A stretch of DNA of 64,000 nt from JACQFK01 sp036383955 (lineage in GTDB: Bacteria > Planctomycetota > MHYJ01 > JACPRB01), in NCBI GenBank assembly GCA_036383955.1, contig DASVNH010000224.1:3348-67347 (forward strand), in the 5' to 3' direction. The notes under the pieces are model-generated. The model made no database searches. It worked only from the letters and a program-made list of their open reading frames with translations, and was not told the origin of the DNA. Shown one piece after another: positions 15,703 through 24,828 of this stretch (positions are counted from its first letter, which is position 1; each line of letters starts with the position of its first letter). A program made the translations under genes and the position numbers.

Positions 15703-15881
15703 GCGAATCCTCCTCGGTAGCTGGACGCCGCCCGTCTCTCCGGCTTCCATAACGCTCCCCCGAGGATCCGTGTCTTGCCTCGCGAAAGACAAGTGGGTTG
15801 TCTAATTGTAAAATGGCCGGCTTCGGCGAGGATGCCCCGCGCGACCCGCGAGAAGCCCCAGCACCGCCCGGAAGCGCGGCA
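15703..15881. other. Intergenic, no gene seen
   Basis: 179 bases between two minus-strand genes. An AT-rich spot (TCTAATTGTAAAATGG around 15800) stands out, but no convincing promoter or structured element is seen. Confidence 0.4.
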
Positions 15882-18245
15882 TCAGCGGAGGTCGCGCAAT
15901 TCGACGTCCCCCGTGGCGCCCTCGATCTTCCGGAGGAGCTCCCGCGCCTGCTCGATCAGCGGCTTGAGGTTCTTGGCCTCGCGGTGGGCCAGAAGGTCCT
16001 TCTCGAGCTGGCGGAGCCGGGGCAGCATCGGCTTGGCCGCCGCGCCGTAGGCCTCCAGAGACTTGAGGGCCCCCTTGATCCGGTCCTGCTTCCCCCAGCG
16101 ATCGATCTCCAGGATGTCGAGGCAGAGCGGAATTCCCTCGCGGATGCGGTGCTTGGACAGGACGTCGAGCCCCGCCAGCCGCACTCCGTCGGCGAACATC
16201 TCCCCGCTCGGCGCCGGCTCCACGATGGCCTGATGGATGGCCGGCAGGAGCGGCTTGATTTCCTCGAAGCTCAGGCGGCTGAACAGGACGCCCAAGCTGC
16301 CTCGCGCCCGGCCGTCCTCGTTCTGAAGCCCCGCCCGCACCGCCTCGCGGAGGAGGTCGCGGTCGACCCCCTCCATCGCCCCCTTGAGCAGGCCACCCCG
16401 GCGGTCGAAGAGCGCGAAGCAGAGAAAGCGCTGCTCCATGCCGCGGGGATCCTCCGGAGTCGGGGCCCGGGCGATCTTTCGCAGCAGGTCCGGCAGCGCC
16501 GCCATCGCCGCCGGGCCGATCGCGGCCAGCGCCTCGGCGGCCTGGACCCGCAACCAGAGGTCCGGGTGGTTCAGCGACTCCCGAAGCGCCGGCACGGCGG
16601 CAGCGGCGGCGGCCTTGAACTCCGCCAGGGCCGCGCAGGCCCCGAGGCCGGACTCGACGCGGGAGGATCGCAGCATCTCGATCAGGGCCGGGAGGACGTC
16701 GCTCTTGCGCCGCGCCAGCGCCATCGCGGCCCGCTCCCGCACGATCGGTGACCAGCTCCCCAGCCGATGGAGAAGCTCCTTCTCCTCGAGGCGGTCGTAG
16801 GCGCCGTGGCGGTCCTTGTTGCTCCAGCCGCGGCCGTCGGCGATCAGGGCGTCGACGGCCGACGTTTCCAGGGCGGGCAGCAGGCCCGGGCGTTTGCCCG
16901 TCAGGACGGTCTTCTTGAGCGGCTGCGCGTAGGCCAGTAGGAAGGCCCCGGTCGCGTCCCAGCCGGCATAGCTGTCCCGGTCCGGTTCGGGCGGGCCCTG
17001 GTGGACGAAGGTCCCGTCCCAGCGCCGCGCCAGGTCGAAGGACCATGCGCCGAACTCCTCCATCCACGCCCCGGAGGCCCGCGGGCCCTGGAGCGCCAGG
17101 GCCGGCATCGCCCAGAGCATGTTGAAGAAATTCCCCGTGTGGCCGCCGTCGCGTTCCGCCCCGTGCGAAGCGAGGCTCATGCGGGCGAAGAACGCGGCGG
17201 GCCCGGCCTCCCCGACGAGATTGAAGAGGACGGCGCCCATCCCGCACTTGCCGTTGTCCTCGTGCGTCTCCGTCCAGGGCGCGTGGTCGCCGTAGGGAAT
17301 CGCCCCCTTCCCCATGTAGAAGCGCAGGAGCCGCAGGCTCCGCTCGACCGCCCGCTGAACTTCCGGGTCCTTCACGCCGGCGTTGCGCGCCATCACCAGA
17401 CCGATCGTGAGCGGCAGCCCCGGGGCGTTCATCATGCCGTAGCCGTTGAGCCGTCCGTCCGGGCGCGCGAAGGTATGCCCCCAGGAGCCGACCGCGCTCT
17501 GGCCCTCCGCCGATTCCCGGGCGAGGCGGCGCAGCCCCGGCCGCGCCGATTCGTCTCCGGTCGCCTCCGCGTACTCGGCGATCAGCATCATCACGTAGCC
17601 GTAGGACCAGGTCTTGAAATCGGCGGTCGAGAACTCCGCCGCCCATCGCGCCTCCCGCTGGACGAGGGGCAGGTGGGCGGGATCGCCGCCCGCCAGCAGC
17701 GCCAGCGCGTTCAGCGAGCGAGGGATGGGGTGGGGCTTGTAGGAGGGCTCGGACATCCTCCGCGCCAGCGCGCGGCAGCCTTGCTCGAGGATGCGGCGGG
17801 ACTTCGGGCAGTCGTAGGGCGCGACGGCCCCGTACGCGCCGAGAACGGGCAGCGTCAGGACGACCTCCTCCGTCCGCCCGGCGCGCCATCGGGACAGGAG
17901 GAGCCTGCCGCCCTCCGCCTCCGCCCGGGTCAGCGCCCGGCCCAGCTCGGTGCGTGGATCGAAGGCGAAAGGCTTGCCGCCGACGCCGAGAAGCACGTCG
18001 CCCGGCGCGAGGATCCCTTCGGCCGGGGACCCCTGGTCCACCTTGGTGACGGCGATCTGGCGGGCGTCGGTCGTGCAGAGCTTGTCGCTGTGCATCCACC
18101 CGCGGGCCCCGGTGGCGCCGAGATTCCAGTCGTGGTCCGCCCCCTCGGGGATCCGGCCGCCCTTCGTGAAGTCGGGATTGGGCAGCGCCTTTCCCTGGGC
18201 GGCGGCCAGGGACGCGAGGAACAGCAGGACGACCGTGGCGCTCAT
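15882..18245 (-). CDS. Secreted PDZ + alpha/alpha-toroid + HEAT-repeat protein
   Basis: A 787-residue exported protein. The ATG at 18245 overlaps the stop of the upstream SASA gene (ATGA) and begins with a clear signal peptide (SATVVLLFLASLAAAQG). A PDZ domain occupies about residues 60-130 (AEGILAPGDVLLGVGGKPF). A large helical region with SWGHTFARPDGRLNGYGMMNAPGL resembles the DUF6288-type toroid seen in planctomycete and verrucomicrobial secreted proteins. HEAT-like repeats follow from about residue 500. No catalytic residues are certain. Its place with sialate-esterase-type genes suggests a role in extracellular polysaccharide handling, which is inference. Confidence 0.75.
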   Translation of the reverse strand: MSATVVLLFLASLAAAQGKALPNPDFTKGGRIPEGADHDWNLGATGARGWMHSDKLCTTDARQIAVTKVDQGSPAEGILAPGDVLLGVGGKPFAFDPRTELGRALTRAEAEGGRLLLSRWRAGRTEEVVLTLPVLGAYGAVAPYDCPKSRRILEQGCRALARRMSEPSYKPHPIPRSLNALALLAGGDPAHLPLVQREARWAAEFSTADFKTWSYGYVMMLIAEYAEATGDESARPGLRRLARESAEGQSAVGSWGHTFARPDGRLNGYGMMNAPGLPLTIGLVMARNAGVKDPEVQRAVERSLRLLRFYMGKGAIPYGDHAPWTETHEDNGKCGMGAVLFNLVGEAGPAAFFARMSLASHGAERDGGHTGNFFNMLWAMPALALQGPRASGAWMEEFGAWSFDLARRWDGTFVHQGPPEPDRDSYAGWDATGAFLLAYAQPLKKTVLTGKRPGLLPALETSAVDALIADGRGWSNKDRHGAYDRLEEKELLHRLGSWSPIVRERAAMALARRKSDVLPALIEMLRSSRVESGLGACAALAEFKAAAAAAVPALRESLNHPDLWLRVQAAEALAAIGPAAMAALPDLLRKIARAPTPEDPRGMEQRFLCFALFDRRGGLLKGAMEGVDRDLLREAVRAGLQNEDGRARGSLGVLFSRLSFEEIKPLLPAIHQAIVEPAPSGEMFADGVRLAGLDVLSKHRIREGIPLCLDILEIDRWGKQDRIKGALKSLEAYGAAAKPMLPRLRQLEKDLLAHREAKNLKPLIEQARELLRKIEGATGDVELRDLR

Positions 18246-20155
18246 CGACCTTCCTCCGCCAAAGCTGATGCCTTCCGCTTCTCCCAAGCCGCCTTCTCGG
18301 CCGCGAGCTTCGGCTGGAGTTCCGCCAGCGTCGCTTCGGCTTCCCTGACCCGGCGCTCCAGGTCGATGAGCTCCAGCTCCTTCATGAGCAGGCCGCGCAG
18401 ACGTCGGTCGTCGCCGCCCGGAAAGCGGGTCGGCGTCTCCTCCAGCACCCAGTCGTCGCTCCGCTGGGCAGGCAGCGGGATCTGGCGCGGGCTCACGAGG
18501 TTGGCCATCGGGTTGCGCGCCCAGGCGTAGCGATAGTGGACGGGCTGGGGAACCCGCGGGCTCGACAGCACGAGCACGTTCTTCTTCAAGATCGGTTGCT
18601 TCTTGGCGTCGACCCCGTCGCTGTGGTAGCGGACGACCGCCGGGTGGAAGCGGCGGTCCTCGCCCGCGATCGCGAAACCGCGCATTTCATCGTCGGAATC
18701 GTCCTTCATCCGGATCTCCGTGCTCATCGTCAGCCGGAGCGTGCCGTCGACCCGCTTCACGTCGCGGATCATCGGGGGCAGCCAATGCTCCTCCTTCAGG
18801 AGGCCGTACTGCGTGGCGAGGGCCCACTTCGCGGCCCGCTCCCCCGCGGGGATCTTGATCTGCGGGTGATAGAAGCTCTTCCGGAGGTCGAAGGAGCTCA
18901 CGTAACCGACGGCAGCGTCCCCGGCGTCGCGGAGGTCCCGGAAGGTCCGGTGATGCGCCTCCCGGATGAAGGTGCCGGCGTCGTACATCGGCTTCGCGAA
19001 GTTCTCCCAGGTCTGCGGCTCGCCGGCCGTGCAGAGGGAGATGATGCAGAAGGGCATCTTGGGGTCGCCGAACGCGGCCCGCCAGGCGGCGATCGTCTTC
19101 GCGAAGACCTGGTAGTACATCCGGGCCCCGGCGGAGCCGTCGAAGCAGTTGTTGAAGCCCTGGTGCCACACCGCTCCCTTGATCGCGAGTCCCTCCAGGG
19201 GCCGGATCACCCCGGCGTAGCAGAAGCCGGGACGGTTCCGGTCGGCCGCGGGGCCCGGGAGAAGCTCGCTTGGAGGCTTGCTGTCCTTCCCCTGCTTGGC
19301 CCGGTCCTGCTCGTATTTCGCGATCCGACGCTTCAGGTCTTCCTGAGGATCGTAGGCGGCGATCTTCTCGTCCCAGGCCTTGACCTTGTCCTTCGTCTCG
19401 CGTCCTTCGATCCGGCGGATCACCTCCTCCGGCGTCCAGGTCTCCACCGTCGTCCCGCCGATCGACCCGTCGATCAGGCCGATGGGAACCTGGGTCGCCA
19501 TGTGGAGGCGACGGCCGAAGACGTAGCCGATCGCGGAGAACTCCTGGACGGTCCGCGGCGTGCAGGCCTCCCAGTCTCCCTTGCGGAAATGCCGGTTCGA
19601 CCAGTCGCTCCACTCCTGGAGCCGCTCGAAGCTCCGGACCGAGGCGAAGCCCTTGCCCTGAGGCAGCGTCAGCAGGCGGATCTCCGGGAAGTTCGCCGAC
19701 GCGATCTCCAGCGGCCCCTCGTCCGTGTTGGCGATGGGCCACTCCATGTTGCTCTGCCCGCCCAGCAGCCAGACGTCGCCGACCAGGACATCCTCCAGGA
19801 CCAGCGTCCGGCTCCCTCCCTTGATCTCCATCGCGCGCGGCATCCGCTCGGCCGGCAGGGGCTCCAGGACCGCCTTCCAAGCCCGGTCGGGGCCGGCGAC
19901 GGCGGTCGACGTCCGCCCGCCGAACGACACGCTCACCCGCTCTCCCGGATCGGCCCAGCCCCAGACGGCCGCGGGCTTGTCCCGCTGCAGGACCATGTGG
20001 CTCTGGAAGAGGTTGCTGACCGAGAGGCCGTCGCCGATCGCGGGGACGTCGACGACGTCCTCCGGCGGCAGCTTCTTCTTCCCGTCCTGGGCGTCGAGGG
20101 GGCCGTGGCAGAGCAGCCCCAGAAGGAGCCCCGCCGTCATCCATTCGCGCATCAT
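18242..20155 (-). CDS. Sialate O-acetylesterase-type (SASA/SGNH) secreted esterase
   Basis: A 637-residue exported esterase of the sialic-acid-specific 9-O-acetylesterase family. Signal peptide: MTAGLLLGLLCHGPLDAQ. LFQSHMVLQRDKPAAVWGWADPG is the family's N-terminal hallmark. The catalytic Ser lies in GGQSNMEWP, with LIDGSIGGTTVETWTP and AVWHQGFNN further on. A coiled C-terminal tail (ELELIDLERRVREAEATLAEL) is unusual for the family. Such enzymes remove acetyl groups from sugars of plant or animal polysaccharides. It is the first gene of an operon with the PDZ/HEAT gene. A TACACT -10 lies at 20180-20185. Confidence 0.92.
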   Translation of the reverse strand: MMREWMTAGLLLGLLCHGPLDAQDGKKKLPPEDVVDVPAIGDGLSVSNLFQSHMVLQRDKPAAVWGWADPGERVSVSFGGRTSTAVAGPDRAWKAVLEPLPAERMPRAMEIKGGSRTLVLEDVLVGDVWLLGGQSNMEWPIANTDEGPLEIASANFPEIRLLTLPQGKGFASVRSFERLQEWSDWSNRHFRKGDWEACTPRTVQEFSAIGYVFGRRLHMATQVPIGLIDGSIGGTTVETWTPEEVIRRIEGRETKDKVKAWDEKIAAYDPQEDLKRRIAKYEQDRAKQGKDSKPPSELLPGPAADRNRPGFCYAGVIRPLEGLAIKGAVWHQGFNNCFDGSAGARMYYQVFAKTIAAWRAAFGDPKMPFCIISLCTAGEPQTWENFAKPMYDAGTFIREAHHRTFRDLRDAGDAAVGYVSSFDLRKSFYHPQIKIPAGERAAKWALATQYGLLKEEHWLPPMIRDVKRVDGTLRLTMSTEIRMKDDSDDEMRGFAIAGEDRRFHPAVVRYHSDGVDAKKQPILKKNVLVLSSPRVPQPVHYRYAWARNPMANLVSPRQIPLPAQRSDDWVLEETPTRFPGGDDRRLRGLLMKELELIDLERRVREAEATLAELQPKLAAEKAAWEKRKASALAEEGR

Positions 20156-20179
20156 TTCGATTCCTTCCCGTCGCCTCTA

Positions 20180-20185
20180 AGTGTA
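20180..20185 (-). promoter_or_regulatory. Probable -10 element for the SASA operon
   Basis: TACACT on the minus strand, 24 bases before the SASA start, with GGAA as a weak ribosome site. No clear -35. Confidence 0.4.
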
Positions 20186-20215
20186 ATCGCCACCTCTCTA
20201 ACACCGGCCCTCCTT

Positions 20216-20268
20216 GCGCGAAAACGCCAGAGTCTTCGCGTTTTGCGCCGGGCCTCCCCGGGGGAGGC
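20216..20268. other. Two hairpins in the divergent intergenic region
   Basis: GCGCGAAAACGC pairs with GCGTTTTGCGC (20216-20248, one bulge), followed by GCCTCCCC/GGGGAGGC around one base (20252-20268). They lie between two divergent genes, 32 bases before the metalloprotease start, and could be operator or mRNA leader structures. Confidence 0.5.
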
Positions 20269-20300
20269 TCGGGCGGTGTCTCACCCTATGGAGGCCAACC

Positions 20301-21413
20301 ATGCGGATCCTCGCGACCTTGCTGCTCCTCGTCCCCCCCGCCGACCCGCGGCCCCGCCTGCAGATCCTCAACGGCTCCCGGCAGGCCGTCGACGTCTTCT
20401 GGCTCAAGTCCGAGACCGAGCGCGTCCCGAACGGGTCCGTCGCGCCCGGCAAGGACCTGATCCTGACCACGACGATCGGCCACCGCTTCGCGGTCGTGGG
20501 CCGCGACGACGGAGCGGAGGCGAGGGTCGAGAGCAGCGTTCTCGTGCAGGGATTCCGTTTCGACCCGGCCGGGAAGGACGGCGTGCCGGTTTTCTATGCG
20601 CAGCGCCTCGACGCCGGAGGCTTTCCGATCGTCGCCTCGAGGAAAGTGAACCCCTACGCCCTCAAGGAGGCCGCCCATCTCCTCGATCTCATGTTCGCCC
20701 ATCGTCCCGACCTCCGGGCGGCCATGATCCGGAGCGGGGCCCGGCTCTGCCTGATCGGGCACGACGAGTTCACCACCGATCTCCCCGAGTTTGCCCGGCT
20801 CGCGGAGGGCAAAGTCCCCGATAGCGCCGTGAAGGAGGTGTCCGCCCGGGACTACTGGGATGCGCGGGCCCGCGGCACGGGCGGCAGCGAGACCGACCCC
20901 TACATCACCTGCGCCGAGGAGAACGTCCTGGGCTACCCCGGGGATCCCTATGCCGCCGAATGCATCCTCATCCACGAGTTCGCCCACGGCATCCATCTCC
21001 GCGGGCTGGTGAACGTCGACCCCGGCTTCGACGCCCGCCTCAAGGCCGCGTACGAGGCCGCCCTGAAGGCGGGCCTGTGGAAGGGGAAGTACGCGTCGGT
21101 CAACCACCACGAGTACTTCGCCGAGGGAGTGCAATCCTGGTTCGACGACAACCGCGAGAACGATCACGACCACAACCACGTGAACACGCGGAAGGAGCTC
21201 GTCGAGTACGACCCGGGCCTGGCCGCCCTCTGCCGGGAGGTCTTCGGGGACACCGTCCTCGTCTACACCAAGCCCGCCAAGCGGCTGGCCGGCCACCTGG
21301 CGGGCTACGACCCTGCCCGGGCGCCGACCTTCCGCTGGCCCGACCGCCTCCAGGGCGCCCGCGAGAAGATTCGCGAGGCGGCGCGGCGCCGGTCGGACGG
21401 GGCGTCGAAATGA
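20301..21413 (+). CDS. Secreted HExxH metalloprotease with VHL-like N-terminal domain
   Basis: A 370-residue exported protein. The ATG at 20301 follows a GGAGG ribosome site, and MRILATLLLLVPPA is a signal peptide. Residues ~18-90 (LQILNGSRQAVDVFWLKSE...GHRFAVVG) resemble the beta domain of von Hippel-Lindau protein, an unusual fold in bacteria but known in some planctomycete secreted proteins. The C-terminal part carries the zinc site HEFAHGIH with a downstream Glu in HHEYFAEGVQSWFDD, a gluzincin-like arrangement. A His/Asp-rich stretch (ENDHDHNHVN) follows. It converges with a SASA-type gene, with seven bases between the stops. Substrate unknown. Confidence 0.85.
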   Translation: MRILATLLLLVPPADPRPRLQILNGSRQAVDVFWLKSETERVPNGSVAPGKDLILTTTIGHRFAVVGRDDGAEARVESSVLVQGFRFDPAGKDGVPVFYAQRLDAGGFPIVASRKVNPYALKEAAHLLDLMFAHRPDLRAAMIRSGARLCLIGHDEFTTDLPEFARLAEGKVPDSAVKEVSARDYWDARARGTGGSETDPYITCAEENVLGYPGDPYAAECILIHEFAHGIHLRGLVNVDPGFDARLKAAYEAALKAGLWKGKYASVNHHEYFAEGVQSWFDDNRENDHDHNHVNTRKELVEYDPGLAALCREVFGDTVLVYTKPAKRLAGHLAGYDPARAPTFRWPDRLQGAREKIREAARRRSDGASK

Positions 21414-21420
21414 CTCCCGC

Positions 21421-22503
21421 TCAGTTCCCCGAGGCCAGGAGCTTCGCCATGGCCCGTCCCATCGCCTCGCCGACGTCCATGTAGGTCTCGGCGTTCCCGT
21501 TGTAGTGGCTGTTGCCGCTGCCGCCGCGGGAGAGGGGGTTGGAATAGACGGTGGCCACGTTGCCCTTGAACTCCGGGTGCTTGCCGGCGATCCCGTCGAC
21601 GGCCAGCTGGGCCTCGAGCACCCGGCCCCCGCTGCCTCCGACCCCTTTCTTCGCTTCGCCCAGGGTGGCGAGCACGAACTTGGCTTTCGGCGCGTTGAAG
21701 TCCTTGCGCAGCTGCGGAATCAGGCGCGCGAGGTTGCGCTCGTAGTTGTCCGCGTGGGCGGACCCGAAGAGCTTGTCGTTGTAGGTGTCCTTCTCTCCCT
21801 GCCACCAGAAGAAGCCCGCGACCTCGAAGGTCTTGGCCCCCGGGTAGTATTTGCCGAGCTCCGCGAGCACCTTCTTCGCGTTCTCCACGTCGTCGTCGTA
21901 CTGCTTGCCGGCATACCAGGCGCCCTCCGGCTTTCGCCCGTCGCCTTTGGGATTCTCGGGGGTCCCGCGGTAGCCGGGCACCGTCTTTCCCTGGTGCTCA
22001 TAGGGTTCGCTGCCCGGGGGCAGCAGGTCCCAGCCGAGACTGCGATTGCCGATGCAGCTCTTGAGAAGGAGCACCGGCGCCTCGACGGCCTGCCCCAGGA
22101 CGTGGCCGATCCCGTGTTCGGGGCCGAGATGCTTGCCCGTGACCGTCATCCACTCGTTGTTGAAGAGCTGCATCCCTCCCTTGCCCACCATCACGCGGAC
22201 GTTCCGGACGTCCTTGCGCTCGGTCCACTTGCCCGCGTCGTCGATCAGATAGGGGTACAGGCCCTTCGTCCGGACGGCGTGCTCCAGCGTGCCGTCCTTG
22301 CCGTCCGGGCCGACGTTGCCGAGCCCCACCATGTTCGACTGGCCCATCAGGATGAAGACCTGGACGGGCCGGCTCAGGTCGGCGTCCTTGCCGTCCGGGC
22401 GTGGAAGCTTGTCCGGGACCTCCTGGGCTCCGCCCCCCTGAGAGGCGGCGGAGAAGAGCAGGACGGCGGCGACGACGCGCGAAAGCGGGAAGACGGGCGA
22501 CAT
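21421..22503 (-). CDS. SASA-family secreted acetylesterase
   Basis: A 360-residue SGNH-type esterase. The ATG at 22503 follows AGGAGA, and the signal peptide is SPVFPLSRVVAAVLLFSAASQ. The catalytic Ser is in ILMGQSNMVGLG (near residue 50). KSCIGNRSLGWDLLPPG is the oxyanion region. GFFWWQGEKDTYN holds the Trp/Gln/Glu family motif, and the catalytic His is expected near HYNGNAETYM. It is a second, shorter paralogue of the 18242-20155 gene. It probably deacetylates a carbohydrate outside the cytoplasm. Confidence 0.9.
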   Translation of the reverse strand: MSPVFPLSRVVAAVLLFSAASQGGGAQEVPDKLPRPDGKDADLSRPVQVFILMGQSNMVGLGNVGPDGKDGTLEHAVRTKGLYPYLIDDAGKWTERKDVRNVRVMVGKGGMQLFNNEWMTVTGKHLGPEHGIGHVLGQAVEAPVLLLKSCIGNRSLGWDLLPPGSEPYEHQGKTVPGYRGTPENPKGDGRKPEGAWYAGKQYDDDVENAKKVLAELGKYYPGAKTFEVAGFFWWQGEKDTYNDKLFGSAHADNYERNLARLIPQLRKDFNAPKAKFVLATLGEAKKGVGGSGGRVLEAQLAVDGIAGKHPEFKGNVATVYSNPLSRGGSGNSHYNGNAETYMDVGEAMGRAMAKLLASGN

Positions 22504-22528
22504 GGCGGTCTCCTGAGGCAACCCGCCC

Positions 22529-22534
22529 GTTATA
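22529..22534 (-). promoter_or_regulatory. -10 element (TATAAC) for the SASA gene
   Basis: TATAAC on the minus strand, 25 bases before the ATG with a ribosome site between. No clear -35. Confidence 0.45.
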
Positions 22535-22551
22535 CGGGGAGCACCTCGCCA

Positions 22552-22582
22552 TTTCGCGCCAATCAGCTTCCCTTTCGCGCCA
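22552..22582. repeat. Repeated TTTCGCGCCA motif
   Basis: Two direct copies (22552-22561 and 22573-22582) lie between the S9 peptidase stop and the SASA promoter. A third copy is at 24655-24664, upstream of the S9 gene. The same motif at both ends of one gene may be an operator or chance. Confidence 0.35.
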
Positions 22583-22587
22583 CTCCT

Positions 22588-24510
22588 TCAGCGGAGCCAG
22601 CGCTTGAGCCAGGCCAGCACTTCGCCGTACCAGTGGACGGAGTTGCGCGGCTTGAGGATCCAGTGGTTCTCGTCGGGGTAGCAGACCAGCCGGGCCGGCA
22701 GGCCCATCGCCCGATGGACGTTGTACATCTGGAGACCCTGGTCGTAGGGCACCCGGTAGTCCTGTTCGCCGTGGATCACGAGCATCGGCGTCCGGAAGCC
22801 CTTCGCGTGGCGCATCGGATTCCAGCGGTCCATCCCGGCGAGGTTCTTCCACGGCTCCCCGCCCAGCGCCCGCGACCAGCCCTCCGTCACGTCGCTCGCC
22901 CACTCCATCTGGAGGTCGCCCACCCCGGCGTGGTTGACGATGCAGCGGAAGCGGTCCGTCTGCGAGGCGATCCAGCTCACGAGGTAGCCCCCGTAGGAAC
23001 CCCCCGCCGCCGCCATCCTCTTCGGGTCGGCGATCCCCCGGCGGATCAGGCGGTCGGTGGCCGCCAGGATGTCGCGGTACGGTTGGTCGCCCCAGCGGCC
23101 CTGGATGCATCGCGCGAAGGTCTGCCCCCAGGACGTCGAGCCGTGAAAGTTCACGAGGGCCGCGACGTAGCCGCGCGCGGCGACGCAGTGCGGGTTCCAG
23201 CGCCAGTGCCAGGAGTCCCCGAAGATCCCGTGAGGCCCGCCGTGGACAAGGTGGACGAGCGGCCGGGGGCGAGGTCCCCCGCCCCCCGGAGGATGGACGA
23301 GGTACATCTGGACCGGGTCGCCGTCGGCGCCGACGACGACGTCCTCCTCGACCCGGCCGAGCTCCACGTCCCGCAGGGCCTCCTCGGTGAAGCGGGTCCG
23401 ACGCCGCTCCGGGAGGAGCGAGCAGATCTCGGGCGGGCGGCGGAGGGAATCCACGGTGGCGAAGAGACGGCCGCCGGAGATTCGGAGATTCGAGTAGGTG
23501 CCGCCCCGGGCGAGCCGGCGCGGGGCGCCGCGGGCCAGCTTGAAGAGGCCCGTGCGGCCCTCGTCTTCCGCGACGACGAAGAGCCCGCCGGGGCCGAACT
23601 CCCACTCCTCGGCCGAGCGGTCCCAGTCCTCGGTGAGCAGCTCCTGCGTCCGACGCCGCCGGTCGTAGCGGACGAGGCGGACGCGGTCGGCGTAGAACTC
23701 CGGGTCCCGCTGGATGCCGTAGACGATGAAGCGCCCGTCGGGGGAGTAGACCGGCCGCTCGGCTTGGGCCGCTCCCGGCAGCGTGAGAGGGACGACCTTC
23801 CGCTCCGCGACGGAGAGCCGGAAGACGCCCCAGCGCAGCCGCCGGTGGGGCGGCCGGCTGCGGCAGGCCGCGAAGGCGATTTCCCGGCCGTCGGGGGAGA
23901 TGCGGTACTGGCCCGTCGGGTCCATCAGGTCGAACCAGCGCTTCATCCGCAGCGTGAGGTCCGTCAGGGTCCGCGTCTCCAGGTCGAACGCGAAGAGGTG
24001 GTGAAAGCGGCCGTCGGTCAGCCAGCGGTCCCAGTGGCGGTAGACCCGGTCCTCGGTGACCCGCGCCTTGACGGGCTCGTCGGCCCGCGCCTTGGCGAGC
24101 TTGCGGGTGCCTTCGACCGTGGGCGCGTCCCCCAGCAGGGGCACTAGGATGGCGAGGCGGCGGCCGTCGGGGAACCAGCGCGGATCCGCGCAGCCGAGGG
24201 GGAGGTCGGTCAGGCGCTCCGGCTCGCCGCCGTCGAGGGGCATCACGTGGAGCTGCGGCTGTTCCCCGTGCTTGCGGATGAACGCGAGGCGGCCGCCGTC
24301 GGGGCTGACGGCCGGCTGGCCGCTGTCCTGGTCGGCGGTCGTCAGGGCCCGGTGCTCCGGCTCCAGCCAGAGCCGCGTCGTCCCCTCGTTCGTCTCCATC
24401 GAGTAGGTGGTCACGGGCACGACGAAGCGCGCGCCGTCCGGTGCGGGACAGGGCGCGCCTACTCGTGGAATCGCCCAGAGGTCCAGCGATGTCAGCGGGT
24501 GTTTCTTCAT
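22588..24510 (-). CDS. S9-family prolyl oligopeptidase-like peptidase
   Basis: A 640-residue serine peptidase: a beta-propeller of WD/TolB-like blades (residues ~20-370, e.g. PAVSPDGGRLAFIRKH, YSPDGRFIVYGI) followed by an alpha/beta hydrolase domain. The catalytic Ser lies in GGSYGGYLVSW, Asp in HGEQDYRVPY and His in DENHWILKP. There is no signal peptide with the ATG at 24510; the longer upstream frame shows no better start. The family cleaves oligopeptides, and members of this subgroup are acylaminoacyl or dipeptidyl peptidases. The gene ends close to the left boundary of the putative island. Confidence 0.92.
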   Translation of the reverse strand: MKKHPLTSLDLWAIPRVGAPCPAPDGARFVVPVTTYSMETNEGTTRLWLEPEHRALTTADQDSGQPAVSPDGGRLAFIRKHGEQPQLHVMPLDGGEPERLTDLPLGCADPRWFPDGRRLAILVPLLGDAPTVEGTRKLAKARADEPVKARVTEDRVYRHWDRWLTDGRFHHLFAFDLETRTLTDLTLRMKRWFDLMDPTGQYRISPDGREIAFAACRSRPPHRRLRWGVFRLSVAERKVVPLTLPGAAQAERPVYSPDGRFIVYGIQRDPEFYADRVRLVRYDRRRRTQELLTEDWDRSAEEWEFGPGGLFVVAEDEGRTGLFKLARGAPRRLARGGTYSNLRISGGRLFATVDSLRRPPEICSLLPERRRTRFTEEALRDVELGRVEEDVVVGADGDPVQMYLVHPPGGGGPRPRPLVHLVHGGPHGIFGDSWHWRWNPHCVAARGYVAALVNFHGSTSWGQTFARCIQGRWGDQPYRDILAATDRLIRRGIADPKRMAAAGGSYGGYLVSWIASQTDRFRCIVNHAGVGDLQMEWASDVTEGWSRALGGEPWKNLAGMDRWNPMRHAKGFRTPMLVIHGEQDYRVPYDQGLQMYNVHRAMGLPARLVCYPDENHWILKPRNSVHWYGEVLAWLKRWLR

Positions 24511-24732
24511 CGGCGTTCGGAGGTCCCCTTGGAGCCGGTGGGTCCGTCGGGCTTCGACGACGCGGCGCCCCGTCGCCGCCTCCTGGTCGAACCCCGACCG
24601 CGCCTCCGACATCCTCCCCGTATCTTCTCCTCCTCGACTTGCTTTTTCGCGCCAAAGCGATGTCGATCCCCCCGGGGCGGGCCGCGCGCCATCGACGCCT
24701 CGCGACGGTTTGCGCATCGGATCCCGGTCCCT
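24511..24732. other. Intergenic, no gene seen
   Basis: Chromosomal sequence between the S9 gene and the tRNA-Phe repeat. It contains one TTTCGCGCCA copy (24655-24664). No clear promoter is identified. Confidence 0.4.
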
Positions 24733-24828
24733 GCTGATTGACAAGCCCAAGCCCCTGGGCTAAAGTGCCCTACCCTCGTACCAGCAGTTTGGACAGGTAG
24801 CTCAGCTGGTAGAGCACTGCACTGAAAA
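24733..24828 (+). repeat. Left direct repeat (putative attL): tRNA-Phe promoter plus 5' half
   Basis: Matches 51383-51480 except for a few substitutions and a small length difference just before the tRNA. It includes a consensus promoter (TTGACA at 24738, 17-base spacer, TAAAGT at 24761) and the first 38 nt of tRNA-Phe. The identity stops abruptly at 24828. Confidence 0.85.
24791..24828 (+). pseudogene. Truncated tRNA-Phe (first 38 nt only)
   Basis: Identical to nt 1-38 of the complete tRNA-Phe at 51443: acceptor strand, D arm, 5' anticodon strand and loop CTGAAAA. The following bases (GATTCTAAACGCG) cannot pair with the anticodon or acceptor strands, so this copy cannot fold. The break is exactly at the end of the anticodon loop, a usual crossover region for tyrosine integrases. 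Confidence 0.88.
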
